Of a stretch of 64,000 bases of DNA, positions 57,201 through 64,000 are shown piece after piece; position 1 is the first letter of the stretch; each line of letters begins with the position of its first letter. The notes under the pieces were generated by a model, which saw only the letters and a program-made list of their open reading frames with translations, was not told where the DNA came from and did no database searches. The DNA is from Legionella lytica (GTDB lineage Bacteria > Pseudomonadota > Gammaproteobacteria > Legionellales > Legionellaceae): assembly GCF_023921225.1 (NCBI RefSeq), contig NZ_CP071527.1, positions 1,950,501 through 2,014,500 of the forward strand, in the 5' to 3' direction. Both the position numbers and the translations under genes were made by a program.

Positions 57201-57573
57201 GTCTCCACAAATTACCTATTACAATACAGTAAGCAATTATGAATATGATGATGAACTGCAAGTGAGTATACTTTTGGAGGTAAACAGAGCCTTACTTAAC
57301 CATACTTCATGGACCCAGCCCTCGATAAGACACCATGATAAGACCTTAATCCAAGATGACGCCTCCAGTTGCGGTCCGTTGTTAATTGAAAGCATTTATT
57401 GCCATTTAACAAATAGATCTTGGAGACAAACCAACCCTCCTGAGTTACTTGCTGAAAAAATTCGCAGACAGCAGTTAAAACTTCTCGAAGAAAAGGACCC
57501 ACAATTTTATCATAGGTTCTATACGCATCAAGCAGAACAATCTGAGCAAAATAACACAATGAAAATGTCTTAA
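54226..57573 (+). CDS. CE-clan cysteine protease-like protein, candidate effector
   Basis: About 1115 aa from ATG 54226 (an ATG ten codons upstream is possible). Residues 40-590 are helical and may form repeats, as judged from recurring phrases such as LLNQLLQFPRLTDQELSSCI. Residues 600-680 are a Gln/Arg/Ser/Thr-rich linker. An ankyrin-like helical part follows (NALFKAIADRNMHQLSVLLG). The C-terminal 200 residues look like a Ulp1/CE-clan protease: His980 in NNHWVGIRI, Asn1000 in YYNTVSN at the usual Asp position, Gln1043 and Cys1049 in IQDDASSCGPL. Such proteases remove ubiquitin or SUMO-like modifiers, or act on other host targets. No signal peptide. Activity and effector role are inferred. 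Confidence 0.85.
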   Translation: MTKRNRDYNGYDDESDTLRSGESYSKANRSGYSYEHHSRRHQVVAEVGLIEDNPFYRLQRHLYILTEQKKKFNSINSPDAQFRKEVKELFNSFEYAVLSFEDWIKKREHIDGGKHIINKTISFIFLNLGQLLEFTDVSLSANKLALIIRELEQPTLQTPTLISRAFYGLGTIADANRLNGKIPTALIENLLNQLLQFPRLTDQELSSCITGLGSLASGLDTPIKTELIHQLLMRVNSNTSENRESIIRITTLLSRMSREDKLTTPIDSALIQSLIEKFYNVPDLTETNHHKMLTGLEWFIYSKKFHGDFDAHIIPKLLEYGLSRDRSLYLNLGFSILQQLTQGNHLRGAIDFSLIINKFNKRTPDIGYISELIYITGILAQKGHLKALSPQVVQELIDTLSKVTCHDERHVGDIFTGLGLLIQTQHVNINQINQLNGCLAPLLNELPLQKRSPVNAEKILFGLVELRTKMRCNDEQLHQIIHSALASKNPMAPRELIRYIDWFTKLSQVYPIAPLNHSFENLLSSIHFQVNTLNTEERERFDRMLLALPNRTWAKSLSIKLGMPTVQTRPAPLHRDEDVPMQESNTSQQKTSQVRSSPPTRTILPVRGAPVRMPIQRTETTTEQRQSSVLSAPIQHTQRTRTESRSLQLRPSQSNSSDRPESWNTAYRSNALFKAIADRNMHQLSVLLGVNFPIRTHVNSGQSTSSSTGNNHRGNHSQVERDDHHVANAAVTQLLEKTQPNALRILITQANAAYFELLLRACSNHTRYQLAQKNALRPIMLYLPIQELERYIPNLLGLEFYRDSTALVKLVNALKTRATEHPEELERIKQLQIQLLDRAIEFHTRLHHPNVLSILRTEKALTLRMTANTNQSSLTQIPQRMFAPQPQRVVQPQRLVINRRYHYETEDMNRILLLRLRNLNLSEENTPSLSVLSAANMSDGTQGNRVLDILNQYFAGNEGQLVINSQIEHNLIIPIVHNNHWVGIRIHLKPGESPQITYYNTVSNYEYDDELQVSILLEVNRALLNHTSWTQPSIRHHDKTLIQDDASSCGPLLIESIYCHLTNRSWRQTNPPELLAEKIRRQQLKLLEEKDPQFYHRFYTHQAEQSEQNNTMKMS

Positions 57574-57606
57574 TCATTGCTTGGATGGAGACTCTCAATT
57601 GAAACT

Positions 57607-57625
57607 CCCGCGGGTTAACCGCGGG
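57607..57625. repeat. CCCGCGG hairpin repeat (family C)
   Basis: CCCGCGG, five-base loop, CCGCGGG and following AATTC, 34 bp after the CE-protease-like stop, between it and the convergent phasin gene. Confidence 0.8.
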
Positions 57626-57674
57626 AATTCAAAAAAAGATTCATTAGAATTAGTTCCGAGGCTAAGTCACAGCA

Positions 57675-58337
57675 TTAACTAGGAAAATTTCTTCCCTTAT
57701 TAAGTAAGCCATGCCCCTTGTCATGCATAGGGCTTACTTTTGACGCACTATGTCCATGCTCTTTATTTTCTGCCTGATGATGCTTTGCTTTTTCATCAGC
57801 AGCACGTGGCTCTTGCTTCATAACTTGTGGAGTATGGGATATATTTGATTTGCTGTGCTGAACTACAGGCTTAGCAGCTTTTTTCGCGCTATTTTTCTCA
57901 CCTGCTTTAGTAACCGTTTTGGTACTTGGTTTTGCAGCAGACTTAGTATGAGCAGCCGTTTTCTTAGCTACGGGCTTTTTTGCTGTTTTGCTTGTTGCTG
58001 AACTTGCTTTTTTTGCTGTCGAACTTGCTTGCTTTAGTGTCGAACTTGCTTGCTTTATTACGTCTCTCGCAGCTTCGTCGGTACGATGAGATACTTTTAT
58101 CCAATGATTTTCTAAAATACTAAAAGTATCACGCATGTAATCAATAGCCATATGGCTATTACGAATAAACATATTCATGTTTCGTTCTAAAAGCTCTTCT
58201 GGTTTTTTTATGCTAAAAAGATCACCAGGTTTCATATAAGAAAAGCCTTGCATCGTTTTGATATTCAGTTCCATTAATTTTTGTAATGGAAACTCCATAT
58301 TACCAAATATTTTTTGATCAAAGTGAACGTTTTTCAT
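57675..58337 (-). CDS. Phasin-like protein with histone-like basic tail
   Basis: A 220-aa protein. Residues 1-115 are amphipathic helices resembling the phasin family that coats polyhydroxybutyrate granules (ending in NSHMAIDYMRDTFSILENHW). Residues 105-195 are Lys/Ala/Ser/Thr-rich with repeated ASSTLKQASS, KKASS and AAKP motifs, like H1-type DNA-binding tails. The tail could bind DNA or polyphosphate, tying granules to the nucleoid; that is inference. GGGAGAA lies before the ATG. Monocistronic. Confidence 0.8.
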   Translation of the reverse strand: MKNVHFDQKIFGNMEFPLQKLMELNIKTMQGFSYMKPGDLFSIKKPEELLERNMNMFIRNSHMAIDYMRDTFSILENHWIKVSHRTDEAARDVIKQASSTLKQASSTAKKASSATSKTAKKPVAKKTAAHTKSAAKPSTKTVTKAGEKNSAKKAAKPVVQHSKSNISHTPQVMKQEPRAADEKAKHHQAENKEHGHSASKVSPMHDKGHGLLNKGRNFPS

Positions 58338-58385
58338 TATTTCTCCCTATGCGGCAGTGCACAACTCAAGATTAGTAATCCTCAA

Positions 58386-59933
58386 TCAATTTGTCAAATT
58401 TAATAAACCATGAATATTATTTTGAATATTTTCTGTAATTCGATCTGTTTGCGGTTGAGAAAATAACCCCCATCGTTTCGTAAAAAGGTAATTAACTCCT
58501 ACCGCAATCCCATACCCGACAACTAAAAGCCCGATAACTGCTGCAATCTCACTAATTAACCATTGAAGATCACGATTATCTCGAAAGTAAGGCCGGTGCT
58601 TAGCTATTTCCTCGAAACAACGCTGACTATATAGAGGAAGAAGCCCAGGATCAGGGTTATCCATAAATTCATTAGTGTATTTAGCAAGTTTTTTATGTAA
58701 TCTTTTAACCTGATTTGCAATTTCAATAAAACCACGCCCCACTAGGTCCCCTTCCTTTTGTTCCAGATCGCGCAACAATTTATTAATTAATATAAGTCGA
58801 TGCTCATAATGATGCAGTTTGGCTTTTGAAAAAGTTTGGATCGTTGCCAACTGATACATTGGACGGGCAACTTTTGCAAACAATTCAATCGCCTTCTCCA
58901 ATGAAAAACGAGTATCTGGATCCTCCTGCATGAGTCCATTTAGACAGGTTCTAACGATCGCCTCATCGCTTTTAAACAAATGAGCCCCTGGACAAGTAAA
59001 TAAATAATTATTCTTCGTCATTTGCTTCGTCTCAGGCCAAGACCAAGCTTGTTTATTATTTAGATAATAATTTGTATAAGAATCACCCCATACATAGCTC
59101 AATATTCTCCCTACGGCATAAGCATCCGATTTTTCTGAATACTGTACAGGGACAAGAAAGGATTCAGGTGAACGATACGCCGGTGTTCCCACAATACGCG
59201 CATCCTGATTGTCCATTAACATGGCTCGCCCATAATCAATAATTGCAATTTTAGGCGGGCTTTTTTTCATATCAATAAGCATATTTAAAGGTTTCAAATC
59301 ACGATGCACAATTCGTTTATCAGTGACTTGAGCCTTGACCGCATGCAAAATAGCAAACGTAATGTCTAATCGCTCTTTTACCGTGAGCTTGCCATGACGT
59401 CCCTTATCCCATAAAAGTTTTTCCAGGGTACAACCCTCTGCCTTATCCATAAGCAAATAACTTGTTTTACTATCCGCTTTAAAAACAAAAACCGGTGGCT
59501 TCACTTGAAGATAAGAGGCGCGTTTTAAAAATTGGTACTCTGCTTCAACTAATGTTTTCCGCTCATGATGCATATGATCTTCAATTTTAATAACTTCCGT
59601 AGCATTACGGCTTATAACAGGCTGATGGGTTTTAAATTGTATTGTGCCCAATACAGGATATACCGCCCCATAGAATCCTCTCCCCAGAGGCTCTTGTGTT
59701 GTATCAAAAATGACAAATTGCCCTTCCGTATCTCCCAATCTTAGCAATGAATGAGTAAAACAAAATTGATACTTAACATTTTGATGCGTATGCTCGTAAC
59801 AATGCTTCTTAGTCCATAAAGTTCCTGTTTGTGCGTTATTAAAAAATTCCGCCAAGACCTCCAAACACTGAAAATCAAATAAAGCGGGCTCCATTTTCAA
59901 AGGATTTACCGTAATTATCTTAGAATAAGTCAT
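58386..59933 (-). CDS. Ser/Thr protein kinase with C-terminal membrane segment, candidate effector
   Basis: A 515-aa protein. A 75-residue N-terminal region precedes a complete eukaryotic-type kinase domain. The glycine loop is LGRGFYGAV (83-91), the ATP-binding Lys116 is in VIKIED, the catalytic loop HRDLKPLN runs 210-217, DYG (233-235) replaces DFG, and GTPAYRSPES is the activation-segment end. Residues 365-445 are helical. A hydrophobic segment near 463-487 and a polar end follow. It resembles the LegK group of Legionella effector kinases in type, but I cannot assign it to one. The membrane segment suggests anchoring to a host or bacterial membrane. Confidence 0.9.
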   Translation of the reverse strand: MTYSKIITVNPLKMEPALFDFQCLEVLAEFFNNAQTGTLWTKKHCYEHTHQNVKYQFCFTHSLLRLGDTEGQFVIFDTTQEPLGRGFYGAVYPVLGTIQFKTHQPVISRNATEVIKIEDHMHHERKTLVEAEYQFLKRASYLQVKPPVFVFKADSKTSYLLMDKAEGCTLEKLLWDKGRHGKLTVKERLDITFAILHAVKAQVTDKRIVHRDLKPLNMLIDMKKSPPKIAIIDYGRAMLMDNQDARIVGTPAYRSPESFLVPVQYSEKSDAYAVGRILSYVWGDSYTNYYLNNKQAWSWPETKQMTKNNYLFTCPGAHLFKSDEAIVRTCLNGLMQEDPDTRFSLEKAIELFAKVARPMYQLATIQTFSKAKLHHYEHRLILINKLLRDLEQKEGDLVGRGFIEIANQVKRLHKKLAKYTNEFMDNPDPGLLPLYSQRCFEEIAKHRPYFRDNRDLQWLISEIAAVIGLLVVGYGIAVGVNYLFTKRWGLFSQPQTDRITENIQNNIHGLLNLTN

Positions 59934-60114
59934 AAAAAATCATATGGAATAAATTTAAATAATATGGGTGATTGTACAGCGATCATAATTTGATGCGAAT
60001 CATGAAAAACTGCAAGAATAATTTGGTGTTAATCATTAAAAATCGATGGCTTTTTTCTGAAAGTTTCAGGTAGGATGAGTAGGCAATTTAAAAATCTTAC
60101 GGAGGAGTACAATC

Positions 60115-60927
60115 ATGAGCAAAGTAAATGCTATGGGTATGGACGAGATCAAAAAGGAACGAGAAGAGCATGAAGCAAATTTACAACGATTTATGTCCCA
60201 ACCATTTAACCCATCCAATAAAGAGCAATTAGACGCATTGAAAAAGCGCATTGATGACTTTGAATTTACGCTGAATCAGATGTATCTATTTCAAGGCATG
60301 AATACGGGGCTTCAGGCCTGGGGTATATTTACAACGGTCAGAATGCTATTGCCCCTACCAGAATTTGCTAACTACTTCTTATCTGCTTTTCTTTATTTAG
60401 GTGCCGCAGGATTTATTCTACAAAAATTTAGCACCACTGATTTCTATAACGAATTGCAAGAAATGAAAGAAATTTACAACTGGGCTCTCAAAGATGGCAA
60501 GGACCTTTATGATGGCAAAACCAATAATGCAGAGAAATTAAATACCACAGAAATTCAACGATTAATTACTTTATTAGCTCCCCTATGCTCTCTTCCGTTT
60601 ATGCTGGCTTGGCCTAAAGTTACTGCAGAAGAAGAAGTCAAAACAGGTTTTAGTGCTGTATTTGCCGTAGGGCAAAGCCTCTATGGTAGATTTTTTTCTT
60701 CTGCGCCTGAAGTTTCAGATAAACTAAAACCGCTGCAAATTCAGGTAGAAACCGAAGCATTATCCATTAATGCTTTAGCCGGATTTGAACAATCTCTACG
60801 TTATTTTGCTACTAGCCCCTACTGTCGGGACTTACTGAAAGCAAAAATTCAACAGCCTGTTGAGTACGTCAAAGGGATAATTCCTGAAGTGATTACCTCG
60901 AGTTTTTCACATCAAAAAATGGCTTAA
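60115..60927 (+). CDS. Helical membrane-associated protein of unknown function
   Basis: A 270-aa protein from ATG 60115 behind GGAGGAG. The first 60 residues are charged and coiled-coil-like. Hydrophobic stretches lie near 66-82, 87-104 and 156-170 (LITLLAPLCSLPFMLAW), and the remainder is amphipathic. I recognise no family. It is divergent from the kinase gene across about 180 bp of AT-rich DNA, with which it may share control. Membrane interaction is plausible, and an effector role is possible but unsupported by motif. Confidence 0.75.
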   Translation: MSKVNAMGMDEIKKEREEHEANLQRFMSQPFNPSNKEQLDALKKRIDDFEFTLNQMYLFQGMNTGLQAWGIFTTVRMLLPLPEFANYFLSAFLYLGAAGFILQKFSTTDFYNELQEMKEIYNWALKDGKDLYDGKTNNAEKLNTTEIQRLITLLAPLCSLPFMLAWPKVTAEEEVKTGFSAVFAVGQSLYGRFFSSAPEVSDKLKPLQIQVETEALSINALAGFEQSLRYFATSPYCRDLLKAKIQQPVEYVKGIIPEVITSSFSHQKMA

Positions 60928-60942
60928 AGAGAATAGAGTAGA

Positions 60943-60960
60943 CTGGGCTGAAAAGCCCAG
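60943..60960 (+). terminator. Hairpin after the 270-aa protein gene
   Basis: CTGGGC and GCCCAG form a perfect 6-bp stem with a six-base loop, 15 bp after the stop codon. The same stem occurs at 11929. No T run. Confidence 0.45.
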
Positions 60961-61040
60961 AATACACAAAATGTACTACTCTTAACGCTGAGGCTCGTCT
61001 CAACTTAGCCTATTTAACGAGAAGAAATACCAACTTATAG

Positions 61041-61373
61041 CTAAAAAGATCGTAGAGTTCCCGCATGAAAATCGACATTGTCGTCGCTTTCGCTCTCATT
61101 ATCGAGACTAGATTCCTGAACTCTCATTTGCTGAAGACGTTCATAAGTAGCCCCCACATCATTTGCGGCACCCACTCGAAGTCTAGCACTCCCCCCAACG
61201 GAAGCCCCCATAACTTGGTTAATCAACTCCTTTGGCCAAACAGGAGCGCCTGTGCATTGGCAAAGTTTTGCAGCAAATAACAATCCATTCTCACTCCACT
61301 GCGTAATAGTATCTAGATCCATTAATAACTGAGAAAAAGTCTCATGAAGCTTAGCTTGTAACGTAAATCGCAT
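61041..61373 (-). CDS. Hypothetical protein
   Basis: A 110-aa product from ATG 61373, chosen over a TTG five codons upstream because GAGG sits about nine bases before it. It is mixed helical with one short hydrophobic stretch (LLFAAKLCQCTG), a GASVGGSARLRVGAANDVGA segment, and an acidic C-terminal region (ESESDDNVD). It may be co-transcribed with mutH, 59 bp upstream on the same strand. Not recognised; function unknown. Confidence 0.6.
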   Translation of the reverse strand: MRFTLQAKLHETFSQLLMDLDTITQWSENGLLFAAKLCQCTGAPVWPKELINQVMGASVGGSARLRVGAANDVGATYERLQQMRVQESSLDNESESDDNVDFHAGTLRSF

Positions 61374-61432
61374 AATAGCTAACCTCAAACAGATGAGCTC
61401 AATTACTATACTTATAGATTATTAATAATCCA

Positions 61433-62104
61433 TTAAGGACTTATTTTTTCCGTAAACCGAGTTCTAAGATAAAAGCCTCTGGGTAATGTTTTTACCTTAT
61501 TTCCTTCGCTATCAAATCCATAACAGAGGGATTTACCACTAGCTCCTTTGGGTCTTACTTGCAGATACTCTCCAACACTAGCATCCACTGTTTCAAGATA
61601 GCCCGTGCTGATTTGTTGGGTTAAATAATTCCAATCAGCAGCCAAGATACGCTCATCCTCAACACTCGGTGACCATATAAATCCCTGACCAATTCGCCGT
61701 TGGGAGTATGGAATATCGGTATCACCTTCAACAGGAACCCAGAGTACACGTCGTAATTTGGCATAGCATTGCGATGTACTCCACTCTTGCTGATGGATGG
61801 TCAGTAAAGGAATTGATGTGATAAAGGTAGATTCTGTAGGTTTTCCAGATGCAGCCATAGGCAAAGTTTTAAGTTCAACACCTAACTCTTGAAAGTCAGG
61901 CAAAGACTGATTAAATGCATTCGCGCCTAAAGCGAGTTCAATGACTTGCCCTATCCAACCTTTGCGCTGGTCTGGGTTTTCGGGAATAGTTAGGCCCAAG
62001 CTCAGGCTCAATTGAGCAAAACTCAGGCCAACCAGATTGGCGCAACGTTGAATTAGCTCCGCCTCAGTTGTGGGAGGGCTAATCCTTGGCAACAAGTTGT
62101 CCAT
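61433..62104 (-). CDS. mutH: DNA mismatch repair endonuclease MutH
   Basis: A 223-aa nuclease that nicks the unmethylated strand at hemimethylated GATC sites when activated by MutL. The catalytic residues Glu56, Asp70, Glu77 and Lys79 (DFQELGVELKT) fall at the same positions as in E. coli MutH. Length is normal. Its ATG lies inside the end of the channel gene, with a 26-bp overlap, and AGAGGG in that stretch is the ribosome site, so the two genes are translationally linked. Confidence 0.96.
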   Translation of the reverse strand: MDNLLPRISPPTTEAELIQRCANLVGLSFAQLSLSLGLTIPENPDQRKGWIGQVIELALGANAFNQSLPDFQELGVELKTLPMAASGKPTESTFITSIPLLTIHQQEWSTSQCYAKLRRVLWVPVEGDTDIPYSQRRIGQGFIWSPSVEDERILAADWNYLTQQISTGYLETVDASVGEYLQVRPKGASGKSLCYGFDSEGNKVKTLPRGFYLRTRFTEKISP

Positions 62105-64000
62105 ATCCCTCTTTAATTTCTATGGCAAGTGGTTCAACTGGCGGTCTAACATTTGCAGCTTTAAATTGAGCCGTAATCGCAAAAAGTACATTCGAGCGCA
62201 CTTCAAAGCGTGAGTGTAATTGCACATTCACATAATAGCGGGCCTCGAACTCAATGAGCGCTTCATCAATTTTCTTAAGAAACACTTGTGCAGGAGGGTC
62301 TGGCACAATTTCAGGAATAATTGCCAGAACATCAAGAATTAATTGCTGAATCATTACGGGGTCATCGGCACGGCTTACCTTGATGGGAACAACCGAGCGC
62401 ACAATACCATCCTGATGGGTCCAGTTAGTAAATGGCTTGTTAAATGTTTCTGCATTAGGAATTAATATTTCCGTATTGTCCCAGGATGACACACGCATGC
62501 AGCGAATACCAATATGTTTGACCTCGCCTTCATAGTCACCAATAGTAATTAAATCCCCTTCACGAACTGGTCGTTCAATCAACAGCATTAATCCACCAAC
62601 AATGTTGCTAGCAAAGTCGCGCAAGCCAAAACCCATACCGACTGCAAGCCCCCCAATAATCATGGACATACCACTAAAATCAAACCCCCAAACATGTAAA
62701 GTAACAAAACCACCAATGAGTACCACCGAATATTGGCTAAATACAGAAAGACTATTGCGGATACCTACGTCTTTAGTATTTTTAAATAACCAACGATAGC
62801 AAAACTCACGCGTCCATTTTGCCGCCCAAAAGAAAATGGCTAACAAAATTAAAAAGGCAAGTGTGCTAGCAACGGTAATATGAATCCCAGGTACATTGAC
62901 AATAGTAGATTGTATTAGTCGTTCTAAACTAATAATAACCCATGAATCAGAATTCCAACCAAATAAGTTACACAACATACTGAAGCTGAAAAAAAGCATG
63001 CCGATACGCAAAATACTATCAATCGGCTTTAAAAAAACCTCGATCCATAACCAACCATTACGTAACGAGGAAATCATCCATTCTGAAAAGAGCTCAAGCG
63101 CATCAAAAAGCAAGCCACGAGCGATAATATAGGTGACTAACACAGTAAGAACGTTAGCCTGATATTGGCTCATTGTCCAAGCCAGGTTAATAAAGCCTGA
63201 CAAACCAATTACCGCAGTAGAAAATACGGTAACAGGCACTAAAATAATTAACAAAGAAATCGCATTAAGCACGTACCGTTTCTTATTTGTCAATAATGGA
63301 TGGATTAGATAGCGCACCACCTCCCTACTTTTCCAGCCTACTACAGATACCGCTAAGAGAAACAACATAAACAAGCGGTTAAAAATATCCTGAATCAATA
63401 TGGATAGGGGTAATAAATGGCCAATAGTCATCAGTGCCGTTGTCCAGCCACCAAACAGTAAAAGCCACTTCAAGCGATAATAGAGTTTAACATCTTTACC
63501 TGAAGAGTCAGACAGTGTCTCTAATAAAACCAAACGCGGAATTAAAATCGCTATGCGGAATGTAAACCATACGGCAATAAGCTTCAGTACAAGCTGGTAA
63601 TTAGAAAAAGAAATATGCGTCACGTAGAATATCATCATGAGCATCGCCGTGAGGCAAAGATAAGGTATATTTCTTTCTACAAGTACTAAAAATCCATCGA
63701 GGAGATAGCCTGCCAAACGTGAACGCTCTTTATCGCTACGCCACTTTTTTAAGAAGCGATTCAACATATAGAATAAGCCTGCGATCAAAGTCAGGCTAAC
63801 CCAAAACATTGTTAAAGCTAAGGGGGTTAACCACAAATAACTGTCATAAACCTTCAGGCTTAACGTTTTGATGTATTTATAAAATAAGTTGGGAATCGCA
63901 GCGATTTTTTTAACAATAATAGGCCAGCTGTTGATGTTGTATTCAGCGAGTGTTTGCCGGGAGGAAATTAATTGTTTTAATTGCGCTTGATAATCTGCTA
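62079..64000 (-). CDS. MscS/MscK-type mechanosensitive channel (5' end outside window)
   Basis: The frame is open to the end of the window. A TTG at 63836 is not the start, because at least 54 further codons (including LISSRQTLAEYNINSWPIIV) read through without a stop. The visible 640 residues contain many hydrophobic segments and then the MscS core. This has GGLAVGMGFGLRDFASNIVGG, the pore helix, RPVREGDLITIGDYEGEV, the beta domain, and DNTEILIPNAETFNKPFTNW. The long membrane region before the core is typical of MscK/KefA or YbdG-like large channels, which release solutes on osmotic downshock. It precedes mutH in the same transcript. Confidence 0.92.
   Translation of the reverse strand, partial: ADYQAQLKQLISSRQTLAEYNINSWPIIVKKIAAIPNLFYKYIKTLSLKVYDSYLWLTPLALTMFWVSLTLIAGLFYMLNRFLKKWRSDKERSRLAGYLLDGFLVLVERNIPYLCLTAMLMMIFYVTHISFSNYQLVLKLIAVWFTFRIAILIPRLVLLETLSDSSGKDVKLYYRLKWLLLFGGWTTALMTIGHLLPLSILIQDIFNRLFMLFLLAVSVVGWKSREVVRYLIHPLLTNKKRYVLNAISLLIILVPVTVFSTAVIGLSGFINLAWTMSQYQANVLTVLVTYIIARGLLFDALELFSEWMISSLRNGWLWIEVFLKPIDSILRIGMLFFSFSMLCNLFGWNSDSWVIISLERLIQSTIVNVPGIHITVASTLAFLILLAIFFWAAKWTREFCYRWLFKNTKDVGIRNSLSVFSQYSVVLIGGFVTLHVWGFDFSGMSMIIGGLAVGMGFGLRDFASNIVGGLMLLIERPVREGDLITIGDYEGEVKHIGIRCMRVSSWDNTEILIPNAETFNKPFTNWTHQDGIVRSVVPIKVSRADDPVMIQQLILDVLAIIPEIVPDPPAQVFLKKIDEALIEFEARYYVNVQLHSRFEVRSNVLFAITAQFKAANVRPPVEPLAIEIKEGYGQLVAKD

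Overview
The window reads as chromosomal DNA of a Legionella species, probably not L. pneumophila itself. The evidence is AT-rich gamma-proteobacterial sequence, a pilB-pilC-pilD operon, gene families typical of the genus (tentatively DUF4949- and DUF5630-like), and many long genes encoding eukaryotic-like domains next to ordinary housekeeping genes. The domains include calpain-like and CE-clan cysteine proteases, Ser/Thr kinases, ankyrin repeats, leucine-rich repeats and a SPRY-like fold. No complete insertion sequence, tRNA, rRNA or CRISPR array was seen. Species and family names are recalled from motifs; no search was run.

Layout. 1-2.4 kb: 3' part of a GGDEF-EAL protein and two small secreted proteins, one broken at a run of seven G. 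2.6-9.4 kb: a multi-pass membrane protein with an acidic tail, a 49-aa protein, a deletion scar of a 5-oxoprolinase gene, then a two-gene unit encoding a calpain-like/kinase-like fusion and an ankyrin protein. 9.5-18.3 kb: UPF0114 membrane protein, DUF4949-like secreted protein, esterase, GAF-cyclase, M1 aminopeptidase, hypoxanthine phosphoribosyltransferase, DUF1820 protein and a methyltransferase. 18.4-23.1 kb: pilBCD and a YjjG-type phosphatase. 23.2-28.9 kb: an LRR protein with an in-frame 24-bp tandem repeat, an intergenic region with two perfect DnaA boxes, and a 1062-aa protein with a SPRY-like domain.

28.9-36.2 kb: ribE, ubiX, a TIGR02444 protein, a two-nucleotide-fold protein preceded by a PmrA-box-like element, a DUF5630-like protein, rhodanese and patatin-like phospholipase. 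36.4-45.4 kb: divergent pbpC and alpha-2-macroglobulin genes, then dps. 45.5-54.1 kb: aldo/keto reductase, Lhr-type helicase, quinone reductase, tdk and a TIGR01777 epimerase. 54.2-61.4 kb: a CE-clan protease-like protein, a phasin with a histone-like tail, a membrane-anchored Ser/Thr kinase and small unknowns. 61.4-64 kb: mutH overlapping the 3' end of a large MscS/MscK-type channel gene that runs off the window.

How the genes fit together. Core physiology (type IV pilus assembly, purine and thymidine salvage, flavin and ubiquinone synthesis, envelope defence, mismatch repair) alternates with about ten candidate Dot/Icm effectors. Effector status is inference from domain content, acidic C-termini and one regulatory site. 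The most distinctive item is a single protein joining a calpain-like Cys-His-Asn protease domain to a kinase-like domain, followed 11 bp later by an ankyrin-repeat gene. Several families of short palindromic repeats sit between genes; one, a CCCGCGG hairpin followed by GAATTC, lies within 50 bp downstream of four plus-strand genes.
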